Of a stretch of 40,944 nucleotides of DNA, positions 28,203 through 36,444 are shown piece after piece. Where the stretch lies: the IMG/VR virus record IMGVR_UViG_3300011115_000148, positions 1 through 40,944 of that record; one strand, written 5' to 3'. Positions within the stretch are counted from its first letter, which is position 1. Each line of letters opens with the position of its first letter. The position numbers and the translations under genes are program-made. The notes beneath the pieces are model-generated. The model was not told the DNA's origin, ran no database searches, and saw only the letters and a list, made by a program, of their open reading frames with translations. Origin of the DNA: a virus.

Positions 28203-29740
28203 TGGTTGCTAAGCTCTTAACCACCACTATATCAGCTCCGGGCTTTCAAGGACTGAATACACAGGATAGCTCAGTCTCTCTAGAGGCTGGTTATGCTACC
28301 GTGGCTAATAACTGTGTCATTGATAAGTTTGGTAGGATTGGTGCTCGTAAGGGATGGACACTATCCCATGCTGCTAACAATGACTTAAGCACTGCTGACG
28401 TTAAAGCTATTGGTGAATTAATTGACAATGCTGGTAACTCATACATTATTGCTGCTGGTAACAATAAACTATTTAAACTTGTAGGCACTACACTATCACT
28501 GTTAACCTACGGTGGTGGTGGTACAGCCCCTACCATTACAGACAGTAACTGGCAGATGGCTCCTTTGAATGGTGTCCTGTATCTCTACCAAGCTGGTCAT
28601 GATCCTTTAGTGTTTGACCCTGCAGTCAGTACAACTACATTTAAGCGTATCTCTGAGAAGACTGGCTATGTAGCTACAGTGTCCAGTAACAATACAGTTA
28701 TCAGTGCCTATGGTCGTACATGGAGTGCTAATAACGCTACAGCTAAGAGTACCATTCAGTTCTCAGACTTACTTGCTGGTCATGTCTTAAGTACTGGTAC
28801 AGCTGGTACATTGGATGTATCTCAGGTATGGCCTAATGGTGCTGATGAGATTATATCCTTAGCAGCTCACAATAACTTCTTGATTGTCTTTGGACGTAGA
28901 CAGATTCTTATTTACTCTAATGCTACTGACCCTAACAATTTAACACTATCAGATGCTATTACAGGTATGGGCTGTGTAGCCAGAGACTCAGTAGTAGCCA
29001 CTGGTGGTGATATTATCTTCTTGTCTGACTCAGGTGTACGTTCATTAATGCGTACCATCCAAGAAAAGTCAGCTCCAATGAGAGACATTAGTGCCAATGT
29101 ACGTGATGACTTAGTGTTGGAGATTAGCCTAGAGACTGCAGCTGACATTAAAGCTGTCTACTCAGATAAGGAAGCTTTCTATCTATTGTCTCTACCAGCC
29201 CGTCAGTTAGTGTATTGCTTTGACATGAGAGCACCACTACCTAATGGAGCTAACAGGGTTACAACATGGGATGGTTTAGTTCCTACAGCTTTTAAGTACA
29301 CTCGTAATAAAGATTTGTTATTGGGTGAGTCTGGTTACATTGGTAAGTATGATGGTTATAAAGATAACAATAACTCATACTTGCTAAGATACTTTACCAA
29401 CTACTTTGATTTCCAGTCACCTACTGTCATTAAGATTATGAAGAAGGTAGGAGTAACAATTATTGGTGGTCAAGGTTATCCAGTCACTTTAAAGTTTGGC
29501 TTTGATTACAGTGACATCTTGAACACACGCCAGTTTGACTTAGCCAATGCAGCCATTGCAGAATACAACATAGCTGAGTTTAACATTGGTGAGTATGGTG
29601 GTTCAGCCTTTGACAATAAGATTATTAATATTGGTGGCTCAGGTAAAGTTATTCAACTAGGCTTTGAAACCAATGTATTTAATAAATCTATATCCATTCA
29701 GAAACTTGATGTCTATGTTAAGACAGGGAAGACACGATGA
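28202..29740 (+). CDS. Tail tube B / nozzle-like protein
   Basis: The 512-aa protein has the N-terminus APGFQGLNTQDSSVSLEAGY, typical of podovirus tail nozzle or stabilisation proteins, followed by a propeller-like series of strands (YIIAAGNNKLFKLVGTTLSL, GDIIFLSDSGVRSLM, RQLVYCFDMRAPLPNGANRV). It closes the tail below the adaptor. The stop overlaps the next ATG. Confidence 0.85.
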   Translation: MVAKLLTTTISAPGFQGLNTQDSSVSLEAGYATVANNCVIDKFGRIGARKGWTLSHAANNDLSTADVKAIGELIDNAGNSYIIAAGNNKLFKLVGTTLSLLTYGGGGTAPTITDSNWQMAPLNGVLYLYQAGHDPLVFDPAVSTTTFKRISEKTGYVATVSSNNTVISAYGRTWSANNATAKSTIQFSDLLAGHVLSTGTAGTLDVSQVWPNGADEIISLAAHNNFLIVFGRRQILIYSNATDPNNLTLSDAITGMGCVARDSVVATGGDIIFLSDSGVRSLMRTIQEKSAPMRDISANVRDDLVLEISLETAADIKAVYSDKEAFYLLSLPARQLVYCFDMRAPLPNGANRVTTWDGLVPTAFKYTRNKDLLLGESGYIGKYDGYKDNNNSYLLRYFTNYFDFQSPTVIKIMKKVGVTIIGGQGYPVTLKFGFDYSDILNTRQFDLANAAIAEYNIAEFNIGEYGGSAFDNKIINIGGSGKVIQLGFETNVFNKSISIQKLDVYVKTGKTR

Positions 29741-29967
29741 GTAACTATACTAAAGCAACTAACTTTGCAATTAAGGATAGCCTAAACACAGGTAATCCTA
29801 GCAAGATCATTAAGGGTACTGAGGTTAACACAGAGTTTGATAATATTTCTTCGGCAATAAGTTCTAAACCTGATGCTAACAACGGTGCTCTTACTGGAAC
29901 AACCACTGCAGTTAATCTTACTGTCTCTGGTACTTTAACAGCTACTATTGACGGAGGTACATACTAA
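29737..29967 (+). CDS. Short tail-fibre-type protein (76 aa)
   Basis: It reads MSNYTKATNFAIKDSLNTGN PSKIIKGTEVNTEFDNISSA in consecutive segments, the N-terminal attachment pattern of podovirus fibres, and ends after a GTLTATIDGGTY turn. As it stops where a fibre shaft would begin, it may be a stand-alone adaptor or the remnant of a longer fibre. The fibre at 22329 lacks this exact N-terminus. Confidence 0.7.
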   Translation: MSNYTKATNFAIKDSLNTGNPSKIIKGTEVNTEFDNISSAISSKPDANNGALTGTTTAVNLTVSGTLTATIDGGTY

Positions 29968-30965
29968 TGGCTGATCCCTTTGACTGGACAAGTTTAATTG
30001 CCCCCGCTATAGGCACTGCAGGTAGCATTTACGCTTCTAACCAAGCTGCTAATGCTACCACTGATGCTGCTGCACAGGCTGCACAGATGGCTCAATTCAG
30101 ACCCGTAGGAGTTACCACTCGCTTTGGTAAGTCAGGTTTTAACTATGATGAGAGTGGCAAGCTTATCGGTGCTGGTTATCAGGTAGCCCCTGACGTAGCT
30201 GCAGCCCGTGAAGGTTTGATGGGTATGGCTGGTACTGGCTTAGGTCAGGCACAGCAGATTCAAGCATATCAACCTACTGTCAATGCTCAAGCTGCAGGTC
30301 TGTTTAACTTAGGTGCTGGTTACACAGCTCAGAATCCTCAGCAAGTAGCTCAGAACTATTTGAATCAGCAACAACAACTATTGGCTCCCGGTCGTGAACA
30401 ACAACTTGCACAGTTGAGTAATATGCAACAGCAGCAAGGACGTATGGGTCTAGCTACAGGTGCAACTACTGCAGGTTACACAGCAAATGCTCCCGGCTTA
30501 GCAGCTAGTAATCCTCAGTTTGCTGCTATGTACAATGCTAGAGCACAACAAGATGCTCAGTTGGCTGCACAAGCTCAATTAGCTGGACAACAACAAGTAC
30601 AGTTCGGTCAAGGTCTAATGACTGGTGGTTTGAACTTAGCAGGTCAAGGCTTTGGATTGCAGACACAAGCGCTGGCTCCATACACTCAGTACGCTCAAGG
30701 TGCTGTTAACTTAGAGAACTTAGGTCAGAATGCTTTGACTCAAGGCTCAGCTTTGGGTGCAGCTAGTACAGCGGGTGCTACCAATGCAGCTAACATTCAG
30801 AATGCAGCAGCTCAGCAAGCAGCAGCTTTGCAGCTTGGACGTAACAATGCTGTAGTAGGTGGCTTAACAGATCCTATTAGTCAGTTGATTGCAGGACTAT
30901 CAGGCGGTGGCTCAGGTGGTGTTAACTACAATGCTGTTATTAATCCCTACTTCCAGACATCTTAA
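29967..30965 (+). CDS. Internal virion / ejection protein (putative), Ala/Gln-rich
   Basis: The 332-aa protein begins MADPFDWTSLIAPAIGTAGS and is Ala/Gln/Gly-rich with long helical stretches (NYLNQQQQLLAPGREQQLAQ, AQLAGQQQVQFGQGLMTGG). The short hydrophobic N-terminal helix followed by low-complexity helices fits the small core proteins ejected with DNA in podoviruses. It overlaps the stop of the preceding gene by one base. Confidence 0.72.
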   Translation: MADPFDWTSLIAPAIGTAGSIYASNQAANATTDAAAQAAQMAQFRPVGVTTRFGKSGFNYDESGKLIGAGYQVAPDVAAAREGLMGMAGTGLGQAQQIQAYQPTVNAQAAGLFNLGAGYTAQNPQQVAQNYLNQQQQLLAPGREQQLAQLSNMQQQQGRMGLATGATTAGYTANAPGLAASNPQFAAMYNARAQQDAQLAAQAQLAGQQQVQFGQGLMTGGLNLAGQGFGLQTQALAPYTQYAQGAVNLENLGQNALTQGSALGAASTAGATNAANIQNAAAQQAAALQLGRNNAVVGGLTDPISQLIAGLSGGGSGGVNYNAVINPYFQTS

Positions 30966-30973
30966 GGAATAAC

Positions 30974-32149
30974 ATGGCTACTCAAGGAATTCAAGGTTTA
31001 TTTGGAGGCATGGGTACTCCTGAGGAAATGCAACGTCAACTGGTTGAGCAGAAGGCTACACAGTTTGCTAATATGTCTCCTCAGCAGCAAACATCCTATA
31101 ACATCTTTAAGAACACAGGTAACTTAGGTCGTGGCTTAGCTGGTGCAATGGGTGTTGATGTTCAAGATCCTGCTGTACGTCAAGCTACTATGCTTCGTCA
31201 GTTAGCTTCTCAGTTTGATACTAACACACCTGAAGGTTTGAAGCAGATGGCTCAAGCCCTACAGTCTACTAATCCTGAACTGGGTATGCGTGTAATGCAA
31301 CAAGCTCAGGCTATGGAAGAGCAGATGGCTAAGACAAAAGGAGCTACTGCTGAGGCTCAGAAAAAAGAGCTATCAGTCCAACAAGAAGCTGCTTTGCGTA
31401 ATGAACTAGCTAATCTTGGCCCTGATGCAACTCAAGAGGATATTCTTAAAGCTGTAACTAAGTATGGTTCTGCTGATAAGGTGATGTCTGTATTACAGTC
31501 AGCTGCTGATAAAGCCACTCAACGTGAACAAGCTGTACAGATGCAGCGTGAACGTCTAGATGCACAGATGGAAGCTGCTAAAGAACGTGGAGCTAACGCT
31601 AAAGAACTTGCTCAGATGCGTATTGATTCTAATCAAATGATTGCTGGAATGATGGCAGGTATTCGTCAGCAAGGTATTGATGATAAACGTGCTGATAAAG
31701 CAGCTAAAGAAGAGTCTCAGAAACAAGGTGTAGTGGCTTCATTTGATAGTGCTTTAGAGACACTGGGACGTATTGCTAATCACCCCGGTAAATCCAGTGC
31801 TGTAGGTTTTGGTGGTACAACAGCTTCAATGATCCCCGGTACTAATGCTGCAGGTTTTGCATCACAATTAGAAACATTCAAAGCTCAGGTATTCTTACCT
31901 CAAGTACAGAACCTTAAAGGTATGGGCGCATTGTCAGATGCTGAAGGTAAGAAATTAACAGCTGCTATTGGTGCTTTGGATCAGAAAATGAAACCTGCTG
32001 AGTTTGATGCTCAGTTAAAGATTATTGAGAATGACCTTAGAAAAGCACGTGCTCGTGTGTCTGGTGTCGGTGGTGCTACTGAAGCACCTTCTGCACCTAA
32101 AGCTACTAAACGATTTAACCCTGCAACAGGGCAACTTGAAGCAATTTAA
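30974..32149 (+). CDS. Internal virion protein (putative), coiled coil
   Basis: The 391-aa protein is mostly helical, with a probable long coiled coil at about 115-255 (MAKTKGATAEAQKKELSVQQ, QAVQMQRERLDAQMEAAKER). A more ordered C-terminal domain follows (FKAQVFLPQVQNLKGMGALS, KLTAAIGALDQKM) that resembles a recurrent domain of podovirus ejection proteins. It ends in FNPATGQLEAI. AAGGAATAAC precedes the ATG. Confidence 0.72.
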   Translation: MATQGIQGLFGGMGTPEEMQRQLVEQKATQFANMSPQQQTSYNIFKNTGNLGRGLAGAMGVDVQDPAVRQATMLRQLASQFDTNTPEGLKQMAQALQSTNPELGMRVMQQAQAMEEQMAKTKGATAEAQKKELSVQQEAALRNELANLGPDATQEDILKAVTKYGSADKVMSVLQSAADKATQREQAVQMQRERLDAQMEAAKERGANAKELAQMRIDSNQMIAGMMAGIRQQGIDDKRADKAAKEESQKQGVVASFDSALETLGRIANHPGKSSAVGFGGTTASMIPGTNAAGFASQLETFKAQVFLPQVQNLKGMGALSDAEGKKLTAAIGALDQKMKPAEFDAQLKIIENDLRKARARVSGVGGATEAPSAPKATKRFNPATGQLEAI

Positions 32150-32157
32150 GGATACTT

Positions 32158-33657
32158 ATGCCTCAGTACATTGAGTTTAATGGAGAAACTGTAGAATTTC
32201 CTGACGGTATGTCTGATGCTCAAATTGCATCCGCATTAAAAGGCAAAGCTGCACCAATTCCTCCACAAAGAAGTGTGGGTCAAGATTTAAGTAGGCAACT
32301 AGGACTTACGGGTCGTATTATTGCTGAAGGTGTAGCTGCACCTGTTAATGCAGTGGGTGACTTCTTAAGTGGTGCATACAATCTAGGATCTATGGCATTA
32401 GGCTCTGAAAGTCGTATGCCTACAATGTCTCAATCACAGAGTCAAGCATTGACTAAAATGGGTGTACCAGTTGCTGAGACTGGACTTGAGAGAGCTGTAC
32501 AGGCTGGTGGTCAAGCAATGGCAGGTACTGGCTCTCAAGCTGCTATTGCTAAAGGTTTTGGTCAAATAGCAGCACCTTTAACTCAGAACTTAGTTCAACA
32601 AGTTCCTGTATCTGGTGTAGCTGGTATGGCTTCTCAAGCAATGGCAGAGAAGACTAAAGGCGAAACTGATAGTGACCTTGGTGCTACAGTGATGGGTATC
32701 CTTGCGGGTACTATTGCTGGTGGTGTTACAGGTAAAACTATCGGTGGTGTTCAGAAGATGGGTGCTAGGACTGAGCCAGTATTAACTATTGGTGATGTTA
32801 AACAACGTGCTCAGCGTTCATACACAGAAATGGAAGATCAGGGTGTCTTTGTTAAGCCTAAGAGTGTTTTAGATATGCTTAATGGTGCTGAAGAAACATT
32901 AGTTAAGAATAACTTTAATCCTAAGATGGAAACACACAAGCCTGTAGCTCAGCTGCTTGAACAACTTAGAGACATGACAGGTACTCAGCGTGTATCTTTC
33001 ACTAAGCTGGAACAAATGCGTTCAGCTGCTACAGATCTTAAAGCTGCAACAGATCCAGCTACTCGTAAGTTTGCAGGTCAAGTTGTAACTAAGATTGATG
33101 ACTATTTAAGCACCTTAGGCTCTGGTGATGTTATTGCAGCCAAAGGAACAGTTGGTAAAGCCGTAGAAAGTGTACAAAATGCTAGAAAAGATTGGCGAAA
33201 CTTATCTCGTGCCTCTATACTTGAAGATGCTCTCAATGTTGCAGAAGCTAAAGCTTTGGATCCTAAAGCTTCTCAGGGTGAACTAATACGTAGACAACTT
33301 ATTAATCTTGCAGCTGATAAAGATAAGATGAAGTCCTTTTCAACACGTGAACAGAATGCTATTAAGAGTGTTGCTTCCGGTGGTGCTACAGACCCTTTAT
33401 TGTCATTACTTGCTAGGTTTAATCCTCAGCGTAGCCAGATTACAGCAGGTGCTTTAGGTGCGGGTGCACTAGCCAATCCTGCAGCTGCCGCTTTAACTGC
33501 TGGTACTGGTTTTGGAGCTGATAAACTACAAGGCTTATTACGTAGAAAGCAGACTGAAGGATTAGTCTCTAATCTACTGTCTGGAAATATGCCAGAACCT
33601 ATCCCAAGTTCTACCTTTAGAGGTTTACTCTCAAGCGTTCCTGAACAACAGCAGTAA
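32158..33657 (+). CDS. Internal virion protein (putative) with FDGM-type N-terminus
   Basis: The 499-aa protein starts MPQYIEFNGETVEFPDGMSD AQIASALKG in consecutive segments, an N-terminal motif shared by many phage internal virion or structural proteins. Residues about 165-205 are Gly/Ala-rich and hydrophobic (TVMGILAGTIAGGVTGKTIG), as is 425-460 (AGALGAGALANPAAAALTAG), so it may insert in the host membrane on ejection. The middle is helical. No transglycosylase motif was found. Confidence 0.72.
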   Translation: MPQYIEFNGETVEFPDGMSDAQIASALKGKAAPIPPQRSVGQDLSRQLGLTGRIIAEGVAAPVNAVGDFLSGAYNLGSMALGSESRMPTMSQSQSQALTKMGVPVAETGLERAVQAGGQAMAGTGSQAAIAKGFGQIAAPLTQNLVQQVPVSGVAGMASQAMAEKTKGETDSDLGATVMGILAGTIAGGVTGKTIGGVQKMGARTEPVLTIGDVKQRAQRSYTEMEDQGVFVKPKSVLDMLNGAEETLVKNNFNPKMETHKPVAQLLEQLRDMTGTQRVSFTKLEQMRSAATDLKAATDPATRKFAGQVVTKIDDYLSTLGSGDVIAAKGTVGKAVESVQNARKDWRNLSRASILEDALNVAEAKALDPKASQGELIRRQLINLAADKDKMKSFSTREQNAIKSVASGGATDPLLSLLARFNPQRSQITAGALGAGALANPAAAALTAGTGFGADKLQGLLRRKQTEGLVSNLLSGNMPEPIPSSTFRGLLSSVPEQQQ

Positions 33658-33662
33658 CTACT

Positions 33663-33830
33663 ATGAAGAGGCTAACTCTAGCCCTTCTAATCCTTTTTAC
33701 GAGTTTTATAGCCACAGCTGGCTTTGATCCTAACGCAGATAGATGTGTTAAGTGGACATGGAGGTGGGCTGCAGACTATAAGACTCGTATTGTCGTATGT
33801 CTAGAATGGAAGAAAGCATATAACAAATGA
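33663..33830 (+). CDS. Small exported protein (55 aa) with signal peptide
   Basis: The frame MKRLTLALLILFTSFIATAG shows a clear signal peptide (positive start, hydrophobic core, ATAG/F cleavage region). A 35-residue mature part follows with two cysteines (ADRCVKWTWRW, RIVVCLEWKK) that could form a disulfide in the periplasm. The stop overlaps the next ATG (ATGA). Function unknown; its position at the start of the lysis region hints at envelope action. Confidence 0.72.
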   Translation: MKRLTLALLILFTSFIATAGFDPNADRCVKWTWRWAADYKTRIVVCLEWKKAYNK

Positions 33831-34324
33831 TTGATCCTCTAACAGCTCTAGCAGGGATACAGTCTGCAATCAGTATGGTCAAGAAGGCTAGTAAGGTAGC
33901 CAACGATCTAGGCTCTCTTGCACCTATGATTGGTAAGATGTTTGATGCCAAGAGTGTAGCTACAAAGGCTATGCTTCAGGCTAAGCAGTCTGGTAAGGGT
34001 TCCAACATGGGAACTGCATTACAAATTGAGATGGCTTTGGAGCAAGCCAGAGCCTTTGAAGAAGAACTTAAGATGCTCTTCATGCAAACAGGTAAGATTG
34101 ATGTCTGGAATAAGATTAAGGCTAGGCAAGCTGAGATGGACTTAGCTGATGCCAAGGAGCTTAGTGCTCTGAAGAAAGCTGAGAAGGCAGCTAAGGAGAA
34201 AGAACAAGAGCTAAATGAACTAGCTATGATTCTAGGTGGTTGTGCTTTTGTGTTGTTCTTGGTGTTTGTTGGTGTTAATGAGTTAATGACCTTCTGTCAA
34301 ACAACACACAGGTGTGGCAGGTAA
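33827..34324 (+). CDS. Conserved phage protein with C-terminal membrane helix (165 aa)
   Basis: The protein reads MIDPLTALAGIQSAISMVKK, then GKMFDAKSVATKAM, KQSGKGSNMGTALQIEMALE and a long helical charged stretch, ending in one membrane helix (ELAMILGGCAFVLFLVFVGV). I know this type from the lysis end of many podoviruses; its function is unknown to me. The single C-terminal anchor suggests the inner membrane. Confidence 0.75.
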   Translation: MIDPLTALAGIQSAISMVKKASKVANDLGSLAPMIGKMFDAKSVATKAMLQAKQSGKGSNMGTALQIEMALEQARAFEEELKMLFMQTGKIDVWNKIKARQAEMDLADAKELSALKKAEKAAKEKEQELNELAMILGGCAFVLFLVFVGVNELMTFCQTTHRCGR

Positions 34325-34326
34325 AC

Positions 34327-34476
34327 ATGAATGAGTATCAAAAGACCTTTGATATGTGCCTCAAGATATTTGTCTATGGCTGTGTAGCTCTGTACTTCTT
34401 AGGCTTCCTTAAGTTTCTCCCTGACGATTTGTCGGATAAAGTTGTTAATCTCCTACTATCTAAGATTGGCTTATGA
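34327..34476 (+). CDS. Small membrane protein (49 aa)
   Basis: The frame encodes MNEYQKTFDMCLKIFVYGCV ALYFLGFLKFLPDDLSDKVV in consecutive segments: one membrane helix followed by an amphipathic tail. It sits between the 165-aa protein and the lipoprotein and is joined to the latter by an ATGA overlap. It may be an accessory holin or pinholin; this is inference. Confidence 0.65.
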   Translation: MNEYQKTFDMCLKIFVYGCVALYFLGFLKFLPDDLSDKVVNLLLSKIGL

Positions 34477-34664
34477 AATATCTCTTATTTATTCTACTGT
34501 TCACCTTAGCAGGATGTGAAGACAGATACAGATACTACTGTCAGAATCCGGATAACTTTCATGCTGAACAGTGTCAGAAACCTAGATGTCAGTTCTCTCA
34601 AACCTGTCCTGAATACTTAGTAGCACCTATCTTGGAGAAACAAATTGATAAGACTAAACAATAG
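34473..34664 (+). CDS. Cysteine-rich small lipoprotein (63 aa)
   Basis: MKYLLFILLFTLAGC is a lipoprotein signal with the lipobox LAGC. The mature part (EDRYRYYCQNPDNFHAEQCQ, KPRCQFSQTCPEYL) has four further cysteines. This short Cys-rich lipoprotein type recurs in lysis regions of marine and freshwater podoviruses. It is not the Rz1 partner, which is nested in Rz at 35386. Its end overlaps the next gene, which starts with TTG. Confidence 0.8.
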   Translation: MKYLLFILLFTLAGCEDRYRYYCQNPDNFHAEQCQKPRCQFSQTCPEYLVAPILEKQIDKTKQ

Positions 34665-35178
34665 CGATAAACCTAAATTAACAACTGAAGAGATTGAGGT
34701 ACGTATCTGGGGCTTTGTTGTAATCGCTATTACTTTAATTCTAATAGGTATTGTCTTTGCACTCTTGTATTCAGTTACTTTTGTAACACAACCTATTAAG
34801 TCAATGGCTCCTATTGACCAAGCATACACCAAGATGCTTAACGATATTGTCCTTTTACTTGTGGGTGGTATTGGAGGCATTGTAGGTAAGAGAGCTGTTA
34901 ATTCAGCCTTTAGACCCCCACAGCCTATGGGACAGCAACAACATTGTGGTGGTTATGGCGGTGGTGGATACGGTGGAGGTGGCTATGGTAGCAGTTATGC
35001 TCCTCCACAGTCAGCCTATGGCCTACCAAGTCAGCCCTTTGGTGCTATGCCAGTATGGAAGAATCCTGAGTTAGATGAATCATGGACACCCGGCCCTCCA
35101 CCTACGACTCCTCCTGAACACCTAGAGGACGACGAGGATAGAGAAGAGATAGCTCAAGCTAGAAAAGAGGTAGATTAA
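34645..35178 (+). CDS. Two-helix membrane protein with Gly-Tyr repeats, holin candidate
   Basis: The 177-aa protein has two membrane helices (about 22-48, IWGFVVIAITLILIGIVFAL, and 68-88, IVLLLVGGIGGIVG). A GGYGGGGYGGGGYG stretch follows, then a Pro-rich, acidic C-terminus. This layout fits a class II-type holin with an extended cytoplasmic tail. The start is TTG 34645, with GGAG seven bases upstream; no ATG is available before the first helix. It precedes the spanin and endolysin genes directly. Confidence 0.72.
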   Translation: MIRLNNSDKPKLTTEEIEVRIWGFVVIAITLILIGIVFALLYSVTFVTQPIKSMAPIDQAYTKMLNDIVLLLVGGIGGIVGKRAVNSAFRPPQPMGQQQHCGGYGGGGYGGGGYGSSYAPPQSAYGLPSQPFGAMPVWKNPELDESWTPGPPPTTPPEHLEDDEDREEIAQARKEVD

Positions 35179-35648
35179 TGTTTCCTATACCCTTACCGTG
35201 GCTTATAATAAGTGCACTTATATCTTTATTTGGAACATATCAAGTTGGTCATCATTATGGATGGCTTGAACGTGACCAAGATATGCAGATAGAGATTGCT
35301 AAGAAGAATGATGAAGCTCGTGAACTTGAGAAGACTCTCACATCTAAACTGGCTGATAAAGAAACAGCACTAAGAAAGGCTACAAATGAAATATCTAAAA
35401 AGAAATCTGCTATGCGTGAGCTTGCTAACACTGGTAGGTTGCGCCTCCCCGCCACCAGTTGTGTACAAACCAGCTCAGGTTCCACCCCTGCCACAGGAAA
35501 TAGCGGAGCCGATGCAAGCGAACTTGAGCGACAGACTATTAATGCTCTTATCGACATCGTCGCAGAAGGAGACAAAGCCATCGTCAAACACACCCAGTGT
35601 GTCGCAGCCTACAACGAAATGAGGGAGCTGGTTAATGGTAAACGGTGA
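35178..35648 (+). CDS. Rz-like inner-membrane spanin
   Basis: The 156-aa protein has one N-terminal membrane anchor (PLPWLIISALISLFGTYQVG), a long charged coiled coil (QIEIAKKNDEARELEKTLTS and on) and a C-terminal helical part with two cysteines in the periplasmic region. This is the layout of Rz i-spanins, which link inner and outer membrane and fuse them at lysis. The Rz1 partner is encoded entirely inside it in another frame. It overlaps the endolysin start by 14 bases. Confidence 0.88.
   Translation: MFPIPLPWLIISALISLFGTYQVGHHYGWLERDQDMQIEIAKKNDEARELEKTLTSKLADKETALRKATNEISKKKSAMRELANTGRLRLPATSCVQTSSGSTPATGNSGADASELERQTINALIDIVAEGDKAIVKHTQCVAAYNEMRELVNGKR
35386..35622 (+). CDS. Rz1-like outer-membrane spanin lipoprotein, nested in Rz
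   Basis: The 78-aa frame starts MKYLKRNLLCVSLLTLVGC, a lipoprotein signal with the lipobox LVGC. The mature part is proline-rich (ASPPPVVYKPAQVPPLPQEI), the hallmark of Rz1. It lies wholly within the Rz gene in a different frame, the embedded architecture known from lambda-type phages. Together they form the spanin complex of a Gram-negative phage. Confidence 0.88.
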   Translation: MKYLKRNLLCVSLLTLVGCASPPPVVYKPAQVPPLPQEIAEPMQANLSDRLLMLLSTSSQKETKPSSNTPSVSQPTTK

Positions 35649-36246
35649 ACAACTAAGACAGCTTAAGATTGACCCTGCACTTGCAGACCCTTTCAATGAA
35701 ACTTTTGAAAGGTTTGGTATCACTACACCAGCTCAGCAAGCTTCATGGATTGGTCAGTGTGGTCATGAGTGTGGTAACTTCCGCATCATGGAAGAGAACC
35801 TTAACTACAGAGCACCTACACTGTTAAAACTATTCCCTAAGACACCTAAGCGTCAGTGGGGCTTCACTCCTGAGGAAGCTGCAGCTTATGAGAAGCAGCC
35901 ACAGCGTATTGCCAATAGAATCTACGGTAATCGTATGGGCAACAGAGATGAAGCTTCTGGGGATGGCTTCAGGTTCCGAGGCTCCGGATTCCTTCAGCTA
36001 ACTGGAATGAACAACTTCTATCATGCAGGTCAGGCACTAGGTGTTGACTTCATCATGCAACCTGAGTTAGTTCGTACACCAATGTATGCAGCTCAAACAG
36101 CTGGGTGGTTCTGGCAAACTCACAGGCTTAACCAGTATGCTGATAGTGGTGACTTTGTAACAATGACTAAGCGTATCAATGGAGGTACGATAGGTCTAGA
36201 CGATAGAATAAAACATATTAACCATGCTCTAGAAGTACTGAGCTAA
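35635..36246 (+). CDS. GH19 chitinase-type endolysin
   Basis: The 203-aa protein has the glycoside hydrolase 19 blocks: ASWIGQCGHECGNFRIMEEN with the catalytic Glu in GHECGNF, YGNRMGNRDEASGDGFRFRG with the second acid, and SGFLQLTGMNNF (the family more often has RG-LIQLTG). AQTAGWFWQTHRLNQYAD and TKRINGGTIGLDDR follow. It cleaves peptidoglycan once the holin has opened the membrane; no signal peptide is present. AGGGAG precedes the ATG. It is the last late gene before the terminator. Confidence 0.92.
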   Translation: MVNGEQLRQLKIDPALADPFNETFERFGITTPAQQASWIGQCGHECGNFRIMEENLNYRAPTLLKLFPKTPKRQWGFTPEEAAAYEKQPQRIANRIYGNRMGNRDEASGDGFRFRGSGFLQLTGMNNFYHAGQALGVDFIMQPELVRTPMYAAQTAGWFWQTHRLNQYADSGDFVTMTKRINGGTIGLDDRIKHINHALEVLS

Positions 36247-36250
36247 TAAT

Positions 36251-36284
36251 AAAGCCCTTAGGAGATAACTCTTAAGGGCTTTTT
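36251..36284. terminator. Bidirectional terminator between the converging blocks
   Basis: AAAGCCCTTAGGAG and CTCTTAAGGGCTTT form a 14-pair stem (one G-T pair) with loop ATAA. On the plus strand it runs into TTTTT after the stem; on the minus strand into TTTATTATT. It ends the late transcript after the endolysin and the leftward transcript after the reductase operon. Confidence 0.92.
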
Positions 36285-36291
36285 AGTTTAG

Positions 36292-36444
36292 TTAGAAGAT
36301 AAACGCTAGTGTTATAAATCCTATGTGTAAGTAGATGACTTGATTGGCTTCCTCTGACATATTGTTCTCCTCATCCATGATGTAGAGTTCATCAGCTTCT
36401 ATGCCAAAGACTAAGCCAGTCTTGAATTCAAAGTCAAGTATCAT
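36292..36444 (-). CDS. Last gene of the leftward operon, hypothetical 50 aa
   Basis: The frame reads MILDFEFKTGLVFGIEADEL then YIMDEENNMSEEANQVIYLH and ends IGFITLAFIF. Acidic with a hydrophobic end. Its ATG overlaps the reductase stop (ATGA). Short genes of this pattern occur behind nucleotide-metabolism genes of podoviruses; function unknown. Confidence 0.65.
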   Translation of the reverse strand: MILDFEFKTGLVFGIEADELYIMDEENNMSEEANQVIYLHIGFITLAFIF

